A stretch of 21,485 nucleotides of DNA from assembly GCA_046726955.1 (NCBI GenBank), contig JBKPBQ010000527.1, positions 1-21,485 on the forward strand, given 5' to 3'. The DNA comes from CAVPGH01 sp046726955. Lineage in GTDB: Bacteria > Acidobacteriota > Vicinamibacteria > Fen-336. The notes below the pieces were generated by a model, which worked only from the letters and a program-made list of their open reading frames with translations, searched no databases and was not told where the DNA came from. Positions 1 to 6,301 of this stretch are shown piece by piece. A program made the translations under genes and the position numbers. Each line of letters starts with the position of its first letter. Positions within the stretch are counted from its first letter, which is position 1.

Positions 1-2
1 TC

Positions 3-36
3 GTCTCGTGGGCTCGGAGATGTGTATAAGAGACAG
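3..36 (+). other. Illumina Nextera transposase adapter (assembly artefact)
   Basis: The stretch matches the Nextera read-2 adapter and ends with the 19-base Tn5 mosaic end AGATGTGTATAAGAGACAG at 18-36. It is library sequence, not genome. Bases 1-2 may be the tail of an index. Translated, it yields the tell-tale peptides MCIRDS and MYKRQ at the start of two spurious reading frames. The contig therefore truly ends here and genomic sequence starts at about 37. Confidence 0.97.
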
Positions 37-1043
37 CTCCCGACGAGAAGGAGCGCGCGGTCAAGAAGGGGCTCGAGAAGCTCGCGGCGCAGGGGCTCAC
101 CGGCGTGGGCGCGGCGTCGCTCGACCCCGGGGACCTCGCGGTGCTGGAGTCGATCGAGTCGCAGCAAGCCCTCAAGGTGCGCGTCTACGGCGCGCTCCCC
201 ATGGTCAAGGACCCCGGACCGGAGCACCTCGCGAGCTACGCGGCCTTCCGTTCGAAGTACGCGGGGCCGCGGCTCCGCGTGGGGGCGGTCAAGGGTTTCG
301 TGGATGGGGTCGTGGAGTCGCACACCGCCGCCTTCTTCGATCCGTATCCGGGGGGAGGGACGGGGGAGCTCCGGTGGACGCCGGAAGAGCTCTTCCGAGC
401 CGTCGCCGCCTACGACCGGGAGAAGTTCCAGGTCTGGCTGCACGCCATCGGAGACCGCGCGGTAGACCTCGCGCTGCGGGCGTACGAGAAGGCGGGAAGC
501 GGGCCCACGCGGCGCCACCGCGTGGAGCACCTCGAGGTGCCCCGCCTCCAGGACCTGGCGCGCTTCAAGTCGCTCGGCGTCGTGGCCTCCACGCAGGCGC
601 TCTTCGCCCGGCCGGACAAGGGGACGATGGACGTCTACGTTCCCACGCTCGGCGACCGCGCGTCGCGGGCCATGCCCTTCAAGGCCATCGACGACGCGGG
701 AGCCGTCCAGGCCTTCGGCAGCGACTGGCCCGTCTATCCCCCCGACGTCCTCGCGGGAATCCACTGCGCGGTCACCCGCACCACACCCGCGGGGACGCCG
801 CCGGGAGGATGGGTACCGGCCCAGCGGATCGGCGTCGAGGCCGCGCTGCGCCACTTCACGCGCGACGCCGCCTACGCCTGCTTCGACGAGACGGCGCGGG
901 GCACGATCGCTCCCGGCAAGCTCGCCGACCTCGTCGTGCTCTCCGCCGACATCACGGCGATCCCCGCGGAGGCGATCCTCAAGACGAAGGTGCTCCTCAC
1001 CGTGATGGGAGGCCAGGACACGTACCGCGCGCGGGAGTTCTGA
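37..1043 (+). CDS. YtcJ-type amidohydrolase, 5'-truncated
   Basis: This is the C-terminal part of a metal-dependent amidohydrolase of the YtcJ / amidohydrolase-3 family, which hydrolyse amide or related C-N bonds on a TIM-barrel with a composite beta-sandwich. The open frame runs straight from the adapter junction (codons from 39) without a start, so the N-terminus, including the first metal-binding HxH motif, is lost. Visible family motifs are VKGFVDGVVES, WLHAIGDRAVD (metal His, about 440-460), RHRVEH (about 513-530), GSDWPV (catalytic Asp region, about 718-735) and the closing GTIAPGKLADLVVL. An internal GTG at 105 is not a credible start because family-like sequence (AVKKGLEKLAAQGLTGVG) continues upstream of it. 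The stop is 2 bases before the next gene, suggesting co-transcription. The substrate cannot be inferred. Family assignment is firm. Confidence 0.9.
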
Positions 1044-1045
1044 GC

Positions 1046-1849
1046 GTGGCCGCCTACGCGGGCAAGGTGATCGTGGTGACGGGCGCCTCCTCCGGGATCG
1101 GCAAGGCGCTCTGCCTGGCCCTCGCCCCCCAGCGTCCACGGCTGGTGCTCGCCGCCCGCGACGAGAGCGCGCTCGCGGCCGTGGCCGGGGCCTGCGCGGA
1201 GAAGGGTGCCGAGACCTTCGTCGTGCCCGCGGACGTGACCTCCCGCGAGGCGTGCCAGGCCCTCGTGGCGCGGACGGTCGAGCGGTGGGGCGCCCTCGAC
1301 GTCCTCGTCAACAACGCGGGCATCGGCATGATCGCGCGCTTCGACGAGCTCGACGACCTCTCGGTCTACGAGCGGATCATGCGCGTCAACTACCTGGGCT
1401 GCGTCTATCTCACGCACGCGGCGCTGCCCCACCTCAAGAAGAGCCGCGGGCAGATCGTGGTGGTGGCGAGCGTCGCCGGGCTCACCGGCGTCCCCACGCG
1501 CACCGGCTACTCCGCGAGCAAGCACGCCGTCGTGGGCTTCTTCGACTCCCTGCGCGTCGAGCTCGCGGACACGGGCGTCAGTGTCACCGTGGTCGCCCCG
1601 GACTTCGTCGTCTCCGACATCCACAACCGCGCGATCGGGCCCGACGGCCGTCCCCTCGGGAAGAGCCCGCTCCAGGAGTCGAAGATCATGACCGCCGAGC
1701 AGTGCGCCGCGCTCATGGTGCGGGCGATGGAGAAGCGCCAGCGCCTGCTCATCACGTCCTTCCGCGGGAGGATCGGGCGGTTCGTGCGCCTCTTCGCTCC
1801 AGGTCTCATCGACGCGGTGGCCCGCCGCGCCGTGGCGCGCGGGCGCTAG
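1046..1849 (+). CDS. Short-chain dehydrogenase/reductase (classical SDR)
   Basis: This is a 267-residue NAD(P)-dependent oxidoreductase of the classical SDR family, the normal length for the fold. The cofactor motif TGASSGIG lies at residues 12-19, an acidic Asp63 in the ADVT segment, and NNAG at 89-92. The catalytic tetrad is Asn115, Ser142, Tyr155 and Lys159 (YSASK). Residues 230-267 form a basic, Arg-rich tail as seen in membrane-associated SDRs of the DHRS7/dehydrogenase family. The GTG start at 1046 was chosen because it lies 2 bases after the upstream stop, with GGGAG at 1033-1037 as ribosome binding site, and places the Rossmann motif at the usual distance. The much longer open frame upstream of it is chimeric with the adapter and antisense-like in composition. 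The substrate is unknown. Co-transcription with the amidohydrolase and the following peptidase is likely. Confidence 0.93.
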   Translation: MAAYAGKVIVVTGASSGIGKALCLALAPQRPRLVLAARDESALAAVAGACAEKGAETFVVPADVTSREACQALVARTVERWGALDVLVNNAGIGMIARFDELDDLSVYERIMRVNYLGCVYLTHAALPHLKKSRGQIVVVASVAGLTGVPTRTGYSASKHAVVGFFDSLRVELADTGVSVTVVAPDFVVSDIHNRAIGPDGRPLGKSPLQESKIMTAEQCAALMVRAMEKRQRLLITSFRGRIGRFVRLFAPGLIDAVARRAVARGR

Positions 1850-1858
1850 GAGGACGAG

Positions 1859-3013
1859 ATGCGCTGGATGTGCGTGGTGCTGCTGGCGGCCCAGAGCGCG
1901 ACCGCGGCGGCCGCGACGAAGCCGCGGGCGCGGGACCTCGGCGTTCCCTTCGACGGGCCGCCGGGGCCGCTCGACGCGATCACCGACGTCGCTGGAGTCG
2001 AGGTCGGGATGGTGACGCTCATCCGCGACGAGCCGCGGCCCGACGGCAAGACGGCGGCTGTCCGCACCGGCGTCACCGCGATCCTGCCCCGGGGTCGCTC
2101 CTCCGCGACGCCGGTGTTCGGCGGCTGGTTCCCGTTGAACGGGAACGGGGAGATGACGGGCACGCACTGGATCGACGAGTCGGGATTCCTCGAGGGCCCG
2201 ATCCTGATCACGAACACCCACAGCGTGGGTGTCGTGCGCGACGCCGTCGTGCGCTGGCAGGTCGAGCACAAGTTCCTCTACCAGGACTACTCGTACCCGG
2301 TCGTCGCCGAGACCTTCGACGGGGCTCTCAACGACGTCAACGGGTTCCACGTGACCGCGGACGACGCGCTGAGGGCGCTCGAGGGCGCGCGGCCGGGACC
2401 GGTTCCCGAGGGCAACGTCGGCGGGGGCACGGGGATGATCTGCTACGAGTTCAAGGGCGGGACGGGCACCGCGTCCCGGAGGCTCGCCGCCGCGGACGGG
2501 GGATACACGGTTGGTGTCCTCGTGCAGGCGAACCACGGCGCCCGCCACCAACTCGACATCGCAGGCGTGCCCTTCGGCCGCCTCTACCCCGACAACGCGC
2601 CCTTCTCGAAGGGTCGCGACTACGACAACGAGACGGGGTCGATCATCATCGTCGTGGCCACGGACGCCCCGCTCCTGCCGCACCAGGTCCGCCGCCTCGC
2701 CAAGCGGGCGGCGCTGGGGCTCGCGCGCACGGGCGGGACCGCCGGCAACGGGTCCGGCGACATCTTCATCGCCTTCTCCACCGCGAACCCGGACGCCGCG
2801 CAGCGGAAGGAGCGGGTCTCCACCGCGACCTTCCTGCAGAACGACGCCTTGACGCGCGTCTTTCGGGCCGTGATCCTCGCCACCGAGGAGGCGATCATCA
2901 ACGCCCTCGTGGCCGCGGAAACCATGACGGGCCAGGACGGCCTGCGCGTGGAGGCGCTGCCCCACGACCGCTTGCGCGAGGCGATGAAGCGGTCGGCCCG
3001 ACGGGCGCCTTGA
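1859..3013 (+). CDS. Secreted P1-family peptidase (DmpA/BapA-like, S58)
   Basis: This 384-residue protein belongs to the S58 (DmpA / beta-peptidyl aminopeptidase) family, N-terminal nucleophile enzymes that cleave themselves into alpha and beta chains. Residues 1-19 are a hydrophobic signal peptide ending in an Ala-rich cleavage site, so it should act in the periplasm. Family landmarks are ITDVAGVEVG (41-50), GNVGGGTGM (185-193), VGVLVQANHG (218-227) and AGNGSGDIFIAFST (295-308). By analogy with DmpA, Ser299 after Gly298 is the self-cleavage nucleophile that becomes the new N-terminus of the beta chain. AGGAGGA at 1848-1854, overlapping the stop of the preceding SDR gene, is a strong ribosome binding site 4 bases before the ATG. 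Family members release N-terminal D- or beta-amino acids. Which substrate is used here is unknown. Confidence 0.93.
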   Translation: MRWMCVVLLAAQSATAAAATKPRARDLGVPFDGPPGPLDAITDVAGVEVGMVTLIRDEPRPDGKTAAVRTGVTAILPRGRSSATPVFGGWFPLNGNGEMTGTHWIDESGFLEGPILITNTHSVGVVRDAVVRWQVEHKFLYQDYSYPVVAETFDGALNDVNGFHVTADDALRALEGARPGPVPEGNVGGGTGMICYEFKGGTGTASRRLAAADGGYTVGVLVQANHGARHQLDIAGVPFGRLYPDNAPFSKGRDYDNETGSIIIVVATDAPLLPHQVRRLAKRAALGLARTGGTAGNGSGDIFIAFSTANPDAAQRKERVSTATFLQNDALTRVFRAVILATEEAIINALVAAETMTGQDGLRVEALPHDRLREAMKRSARRAP

Positions 3014-3029
3014 CCCCCCGATCGCGCGG

Positions 3030-3058
3030 CTGACCCGCGAGTCGAGCGGAGCTAGAAT
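3030..3058 (+). promoter_or_regulatory. Candidate sigma70-type promoter for the secreted coiled-coil gene
   Basis: CTGACC (3030-3035) and TAGAAT (3053-3058) are separated by 17 bases and match the -35 and -10 consensus at 4/6 and 5/6 positions. A start site would fall near 3065, after the in-frame ATG at 3057, so it also argues for the TTG start at 3099. This is consensus matching only. Confidence 0.45.
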
Positions 3059-3098
3059 GTCGCCGTACACCGGGCCTCGCAGAGGACGAGGAGGCGCG

Positions 3099-3839
3099 TT
3101 GAAGAAGCTGGTGCTCGGTCTCGCCGCGCTGACGCTGCCCTTCAGCGCCGCCGCCGACGAGGTCTTTCTCAAGAGCGGCGGGCAGCTGTCGGGGCGCATC
3201 GTCAGCCGCTCCGCGACCACGGTCGAGATCGACGTCGGCGCCGGCCGCATCGCCGTGCCCGCGTCGAGCGTCGTACGGATCGAGGAGGGGCGCTCGGCCC
3301 TCCAGGAGTACGAGGAGCGCGCGGGGAAGATCGCCTCCGGAGACGCGGACGGCTGGATCGCCCTCGGAGAGTGGGCCTCGAGCCGCGGCCTCGGCTCGCA
3401 AGCCCGCGAGGCCTACAATCGCGCGCACAACGCAGCACCCAACGACCCCCGCGCGAACCAGGCCCTCGGCAACGTGCAGATGGACGGTCGCTGGATGAGC
3501 GAGGACGACGCCTACCGGGCGAAGGGCTACGTGCGGTTCGAGGGGGAGTGGATGACGCCCGCCGAGCACGAGGCGATCCTGCGCGAGCGCGCGGCCGAGG
3601 CCCAGCAGGAGCGGGCGCGCCAGGAGGCCGACGTCCGTGCGCGCGAGGCCGAGGCGCGGGCGCAGGAGGCGGAAGCCCGGGCGCGGAAGGCCGAAGCGGA
3701 GGCGGCGGAGGCCCAATCGTCGAGCGAGGGCCTGCCGCTCTGGTACGGCTGGGGCGCGGGTCCGGTGGTGTGGCCGAGCGGACCGATCATCACGCCGATG
3801 CCCTACCCGTCCGCGAAGCAGGTCCCGGTGCCGCGATGA
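3099..3839 (+). CDS. Secreted protein of unknown function with coiled coil
   Basis: This is a 246-residue exported protein whose function I do not recognise. From a TTG start, residues 1-19 form a typical signal peptide (KK, hydrophobic core, Ala-rich end). Residues 21-65 form a small beta-rich module (LKSGGQLSGRIVSRSATTVEI...) resembling the 'LKNGG.xxGxIV' segments of other envelope proteins. Residues 83-125 look like a TPR-type helical pair. Two short related motifs follow, DGRWMSEDDAYRAKGYV (129-145) and EGEWMTPAEHEAIL (148-161). Residues 160-206 are a charged Ala/Glu/Arg coiled coil with a heptad repeat, and the tail is rich in Trp, Gly and Pro. TTG 3099 is preferred over ATG 3057 because it has GAGGAGG at 3088-3094, gives a clean signal peptide, and the ATG overlaps a -10 element. 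The 3' end overlaps the next gene by four bases. Confidence 0.75.
   Translation: MKKLVLGLAALTLPFSAAADEVFLKSGGQLSGRIVSRSATTVEIDVGAGRIAVPASSVVRIEEGRSALQEYEERAGKIASGDADGWIALGEWASSRGLGSQAREAYNRAHNAAPNDPRANQALGNVQMDGRWMSEDDAYRAKGYVRFEGEWMTPAEHEAILRERAAEAQQERARQEADVRAREAEARAQEAEARARKAEAEAAEAQSSSEGLPLWYGWGAGPVVWPSGPIITPMPYPSAKQVPVPR
3639..3716 (+). repeat. 21-base imperfect tandem repeat encoding a heptad coiled coil
   Basis: Three full 21-base units and part of a fourth encode the heptads AREAEAR, AQEAEAR, ARKAEAE and AAEAQ. The repeat is fully in frame and is explained as a coiled coil inside the secreted protein rather than as a separate element. Unit number may vary between strains. Confidence 0.8.
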
Positions 3840-4561
3840 GCGCCTCCCACGTGCCGGTCCTCCTCGCGGCGCTCCTCGCCTCCGCCGCCGCTCCCGCGCC
3901 CACGGTGGACGAGATCGTGGCCCGGCACGTGGCGGCCCGCGGCGGCAAGGAGGCGCTGGCGGGGGTCCGCACGGTGCGCATGACGGGCCGCGCCATCGCC
4001 GGCCCCGGCCGCGAGGCGATCGTGCGGCGCGAGATCGCTCGCCCCGGGCGGATCCGCACGGAGTTCGTCTTCCAGGGCACGACCGGAGTCTACGTCTGGG
4101 ACGGCTCCGCGGGCTGGCGGGTGTCGCCCCTCGACGGCGTCTTCGAGCCGCAGCCGCTGCCCGAGGGGGCCGCCGAGCTGTCGGCCGAGCAGGCCGACAT
4201 CGACGGGCCGCTCGTCGACTGGAAGGCCAAGGGCCACGCGGTCGAGCTCGTCGGGCGCTCGGAGCTGCCCGGAGGCCCCGCTGACGAGCTCAAGGTCACG
4301 CTCAAGTCGGGTGTCGTCCGCCACGTCTGGGTGGACGCCAAGAGCGGCCTCGTCGTGAAGACGGCGTCCACGCGGAAGGTGCGCGGTCACGAGCTGGACC
4401 TGGAGATAGCCTACGGCGACTACCGCGAAACGGGCGGCGTGCGCTTCGCGCGCTCCATCGAGATCGGCGCCAGGGACCGGCCCCAGCGGCTGCACATCCT
4501 CGTCGACCAGGTCGAGCTGAACCCTACGCTCGACGAGTCCCGGTTCAGCCTGCCCCGCTGA
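3836..4561 (+). CDS. LolA/LolB-like outer-membrane lipoprotein-sorting-type periplasmic protein
   Basis: This 241-residue exported protein opens with a short signal peptide (residues 1-20, Ala/Leu-rich). The TVDEIVARHVAARGGKEALAGVRTVRMTGRA segment (residues 23-53) is the usual N-terminus of LolA-like 'outer membrane lipoprotein-sorting' proteins. The remainder reads as alternating beta strands: FVFQGTTGVYVWDGSAGW, LKVTLKSGVVRHVWVDAKSGL, then LEIAYGDYRETGGVRFARSIEI, ending LDESRFSLPR. This is the pattern of the LolA/LolB lipid-binding half-barrel, where the 'WVDAKSGLVVKT' strand and 'DYRETGGVRFP-like' strand recur. Its ATG overlaps the stop of the upstream gene (ATGA), so the two are translationally coupled and may act together. 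It is not the housekeeping LolA. It belongs to a broad paralogous set whose ligands are mostly unknown. Confidence 0.72.
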   Translation: MSASHVPVLLAALLASAAAPAPTVDEIVARHVAARGGKEALAGVRTVRMTGRAIAGPGREAIVRREIARPGRIRTEFVFQGTTGVYVWDGSAGWRVSPLDGVFEPQPLPEGAAELSAEQADIDGPLVDWKAKGHAVELVGRSELPGGPADELKVTLKSGVVRHVWVDAKSGLVVKTASTRKVRGHELDLEIAYGDYRETGGVRFARSIEIGARDRPQRLHILVDQVELNPTLDESRFSLPR

Positions 4562-4569
4562 CCGCGCTC

Positions 4570-5295
4570 CTACTTCTTCTTCTTGTACGACTCCTCGTGC
4601 GCCTCCTTGATGTCCTGCCAGCTGTCCTTGAACTGCTTCTCCTCCTCCTTCGTGAGGATGCGGAAGGGGACCTGCACCTCGCTCTCGCCGAAGTTGACGA
4701 GCAGCCAGTACTGGCCGACCTTGATGCCGCCGGGAACGTGGAAGTAGAGCCGCCCCACGCACCCCCGCGTGGAGCTCAGCTCCACCTCGTCGAAGGCGAT
4801 CTGCCGGCCGGGCTCTCCGGCGTTGGCGAAGAAGGCGACCGAGCAGCCGCGGGTCGCCTCCACCGGGAAGTAGTTGATGGAATCGCGCACGACCTTGGCC
4901 CGGTTCCGGAGTCCGGGCAGGTAGCCGGCCTCCGCGTACTCATTCTGGGTGGCGAGCGGGATCACGGTCCCGTCCGGGGTCTTGATCGAGAGGTGGTCGC
5001 GCTTCAGGGTGTAGTCCTTCGAGGGCGAGCGCATGGTGAGGCCCACCTCGAGCATCACCCACTCCTCGCCCAGTGACCGCTGGGCCACCTGGTAGCCCAT
5101 CGTGACGAAGCCCTGGTTGTTGTAGGCGACGCGCACGAACTGGCCGGCCAGCGTGAAGATCTCGGGAACCGTGGGCTTGGGAGGCACCACTTCCTGCTGC
5201 TGAGGCGCGGCGAACACTCCGCCCGCGAGAAGCAACGCGCACCCGAAGACGGCGGTCCCGGCTCCGGCGCGGGGCGAACGACGGTATCGACTCAT
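4570..5295 (-). CDS. Secreted protein of unknown function with lysine-rich tail
   Basis: This is a 241-residue exported protein with no family that I recognise. Residues 1-30 form a signal peptide (basic RYRR start, hydrophobic GTAVFGCALLLAGGVFAA, predicted cut before PQQQ). The mature part looks beta-rich, as in an immunoglobulin-like or transthyretin-like fold: EEWVMLEVGLTM (residues 78-89), DHLSIKTPDGTVIPLAT, GRLYFHVPGGIKVGQYWLLVNFGESEVQVPFRIL. Two cysteines, Cys151 and Cys179, could form a disulfide. The C-terminus (about 216-241) switches to a charged helix ending in four lysines. The ATG at 5295 was chosen for the GGAGGA ribosome binding site (complement of 5303-5308, 7-base spacing) and the signal peptide. 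It is convergent with the LolA-like gene, with 8 bases between the stops. It lacks a lipobox, so it is probably periplasmic. Confidence 0.78.
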   Translation of the reverse strand: MSRYRRSPRAGAGTAVFGCALLLAGGVFAAPQQQEVVPPKPTVPEIFTLAGQFVRVAYNNQGFVTMGYQVAQRSLGEEWVMLEVGLTMRSPSKDYTLKRDHLSIKTPDGTVIPLATQNEYAEAGYLPGLRNRAKVVRDSINYFPVEATRGCSVAFFANAGEPGRQIAFDEVELSSTRGCVGRLYFHVPGGIKVGQYWLLVNFGESEVQVPFRILTKEEEKQFKDSWQDIKEAHEESYKKKK

Positions 5296-5337
5296 GACAG
5301 GTTCCTCCGTGGGTCTGGCGCGCCCCCCGGCGTCGGG

Positions 5338-5343
5338 AGGATA
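5338..5343 (-). promoter_or_regulatory. Possible -10 element for the secreted protein gene
   Basis: On the minus strand TATCCT sits 42 bases before the ATG at 5295, below an AT-rich patch (T8 run). No convincing -35 is present. A TATCCT of the same form lies upstream of the alpha-2-macroglobulin gene. Weak evidence. Confidence 0.25.
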
Positions 5344-5399
5344 CCAGAAGGCCTGAAAAAAAATCTTCCCGCCGACCCCTTGGAGAGCCGCGATTTTGT

Positions 5400-5424
5400 T
5401 TCCCGAGTGAACGAGAGTCGGGAA
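5400..5424. repeat. Inverted repeat, possible operator
   Basis: TTCCCGA (5400-5406) and TCGGGAA (5418-5424) form perfect 7-bp arms around an 11-base spacer. Neither side is followed by a T run, so it does not look like an intrinsic terminator. Its place between two divergent genes would suit a regulator binding site, which is an inference from position only. Confidence 0.4.
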
Positions 5425-5464
5425 GCCCGGTCGCGCGATGGAGGACAGTCGCCTGCGTGGATCA

Positions 5465-5492
5465 TTGACGCCGCGCGAAGCCGCGTCAGAAT
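5465..5492 (+). promoter_or_regulatory. Candidate promoter for the SUFU gene
   Basis: TTGACG (5465-5470) and CAGAAT (5487-5492) with a 16-base spacer match the sigma70 -35 and -10 consensus at 5/6 and 4/6 positions. Transcription would begin near 5499, about 100 bases before the chosen start codon. Confidence 0.35.
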
Positions 5493-5598
5493 GGGAGCGC
5501 ATCACACGATCAGCTCTTCGCCGTCCCGGACGCCTCGACCGGGACCGCGAGAAGCCGTTGAGCATGGCGCCGCTGGCGTCGTTGCGATGGAGGAGTCG

Positions 5599-6264
5599 AT
5601 GACGCTTGTGAAGTGGCGGGCCGCTCACGTCGCGTTCCTCCGTCCTCCAGGGAGCCTGCAACCGCCAGTACACATGGAGATGACGGAGGGAGTTCCCGAC
5701 CTCCGCCGCGTCGTGCGCAATCAGGCCGCAAAGGCCTTCGGCGCTCGGGGTGTGCCGTCGTTCCACTCGGACGGGGCCGGCCCCGATCGCCTCGAGGTCC
5801 TTGCCTGCACGCACAGCCCTCAGCAGAACGTGACCTCCTACACGACCGTCGGTCTCTCCAATCATCAGCTGTACCGTGACGGCGAGGTGCTTCCGATCCG
5901 CCTGGAGCTCGTGGCCGCGGCCTACGAACGATTCCCCCACATCCCGGCGGCCCTGGCCTCGGCGGCGTTTCGGATCATCCACGATCGACGGTCCTGCGCG
6001 CCCGGCGTCGTCTTCCCGGACGTCCCGGAGCTCACGTACATCTCGTCGACGCTGACCGATCTCTACTTCACGTCGCCGTCTCTCTGGGGAGAGAGACCCA
6101 CGGCGGTCCACCTCGGGCCGGCGTCGCTCGCGTGGCTCCTCGCGGTGCCGATCGCCCGGTCGGAGAGCGTGTACGCCGCGGCTCAAGGACCCCTGGAGCT
6201 GGAGAAACAGCTCGAGAGGAGCGGCATCGACGTCTTCGACTGGAACCGCACCGCCGTGGTGTAG
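5599..6264 (+). CDS. Suppressor-of-fused (SUFU) domain protein
   Basis: This is a 221-residue protein of the bacterial SUFU family, named for the eukaryotic Hedgehog regulator. Comparative genomics has described many bacterial members as immunity proteins of polymorphic toxin systems. The domain covers about residues 30-221. Recognisable parts are LEVLACTHSPQQNVTSYTTVGLSNH (65-89), the long helix and strand around VAAAYERFPHIPAALASAAF (105-124), LTYISSTLTDLYFTSPSLWG (145-164) and the closing LLAVPIARSESVYAA...LERSGIDVFDWNRTAVV, the standard SUFU C-terminus. ATG 5599 is chosen for GGAGGA at 5589-5594. ATG 5674 or 5680 would give a tighter 194-196-residue protein, and codons before 5674 look less coding-like. 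Third-position GC is visibly lower than in neighbouring genes, a hint of transfer. No toxin or secretion gene is adjacent, so an immunity role is unproven here. Confidence 0.82.
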   Translation: MTLVKWRAAHVAFLRPPGSLQPPVHMEMTEGVPDLRRVVRNQAAKAFGARGVPSFHSDGAGPDRLEVLACTHSPQQNVTSYTTVGLSNHQLYRDGEVLPIRLELVAAAYERFPHIPAALASAAFRIIHDRRSCAPGVVFPDVPELTYISSTLTDLYFTSPSLWGERPTAVHLGPASLAWLLAVPIARSESVYAAAQGPLELEKQLERSGIDVFDWNRTAVV

Positions 6265-6275
6265 CCGCGCGCGAG

Positions 6276-6291
6276 CTGATCCCGGGATCAG
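6276..6291. terminator. Perfect 16-bp palindrome between convergent genes
   Basis: CTGATCCCGGGATCAG is its own reverse complement and occupies the 37-base gap between the stops of the SUFU and DUF5996 genes. As RNA it could form a 6-bp stem with a CCGG loop from either strand. There is no T run, so it would be a weak or non-canonical bidirectional terminator, or a protein site. Confidence 0.4.
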
Positions 6292-6301
6292 GCCTCCGTC
6301 G

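Larger units (their letters stand above)
5296..5598. other. Non-coding stretch between divergent genes
   Basis: These 303 bases separate the starts of the minus-strand secreted protein and the plus-strand SUFU gene. An open frame exists on the plus strand from 5380, but its composition is unlike coding DNA here and it contains a promoter candidate, so I treat it as leader. It holds an A8 run (5356-5363), an inverted repeat (5400-5424), a plus-strand promoter candidate (5465-5492) and a minus-strand -10-like element (5338-5343). I see no RNA gene. Confidence 0.55.

Noticed and set aside
8..1045. A long plus-strand frame suggesting an N-terminal extension or fusion of the SDR
   Set aside because: It begins inside the adapter and runs as an Arg/Gly-rich shadow of the amidohydrolase frame. 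SDR homology begins only after the GTG at 1046.
872..3250. A 792-codon minus-strand open frame
   Set aside because: Arg/Asp/His-rich antisense shadow of the SDR and P1 peptidase genes, which have clear family motifs on the plus strand.
3639..3716. Tandem repeat as a CRISPR-like or mobile repeat
   Set aside because: Units are contiguous, in frame and encode heptads of a coiled coil, with no spacers.
5356..5363. A8 run as part of an intrinsic terminator
   Set aside because: No stable hairpin precedes it on either strand, and it lies upstream of, not after, the flanking genes.
5380..5598. N-terminal extension of the SUFU protein to the ATG at 5380
   Set aside because: No family similarity, weaker coding composition, no ribosome site, and a promoter candidate at 5465-5492 falls inside it.
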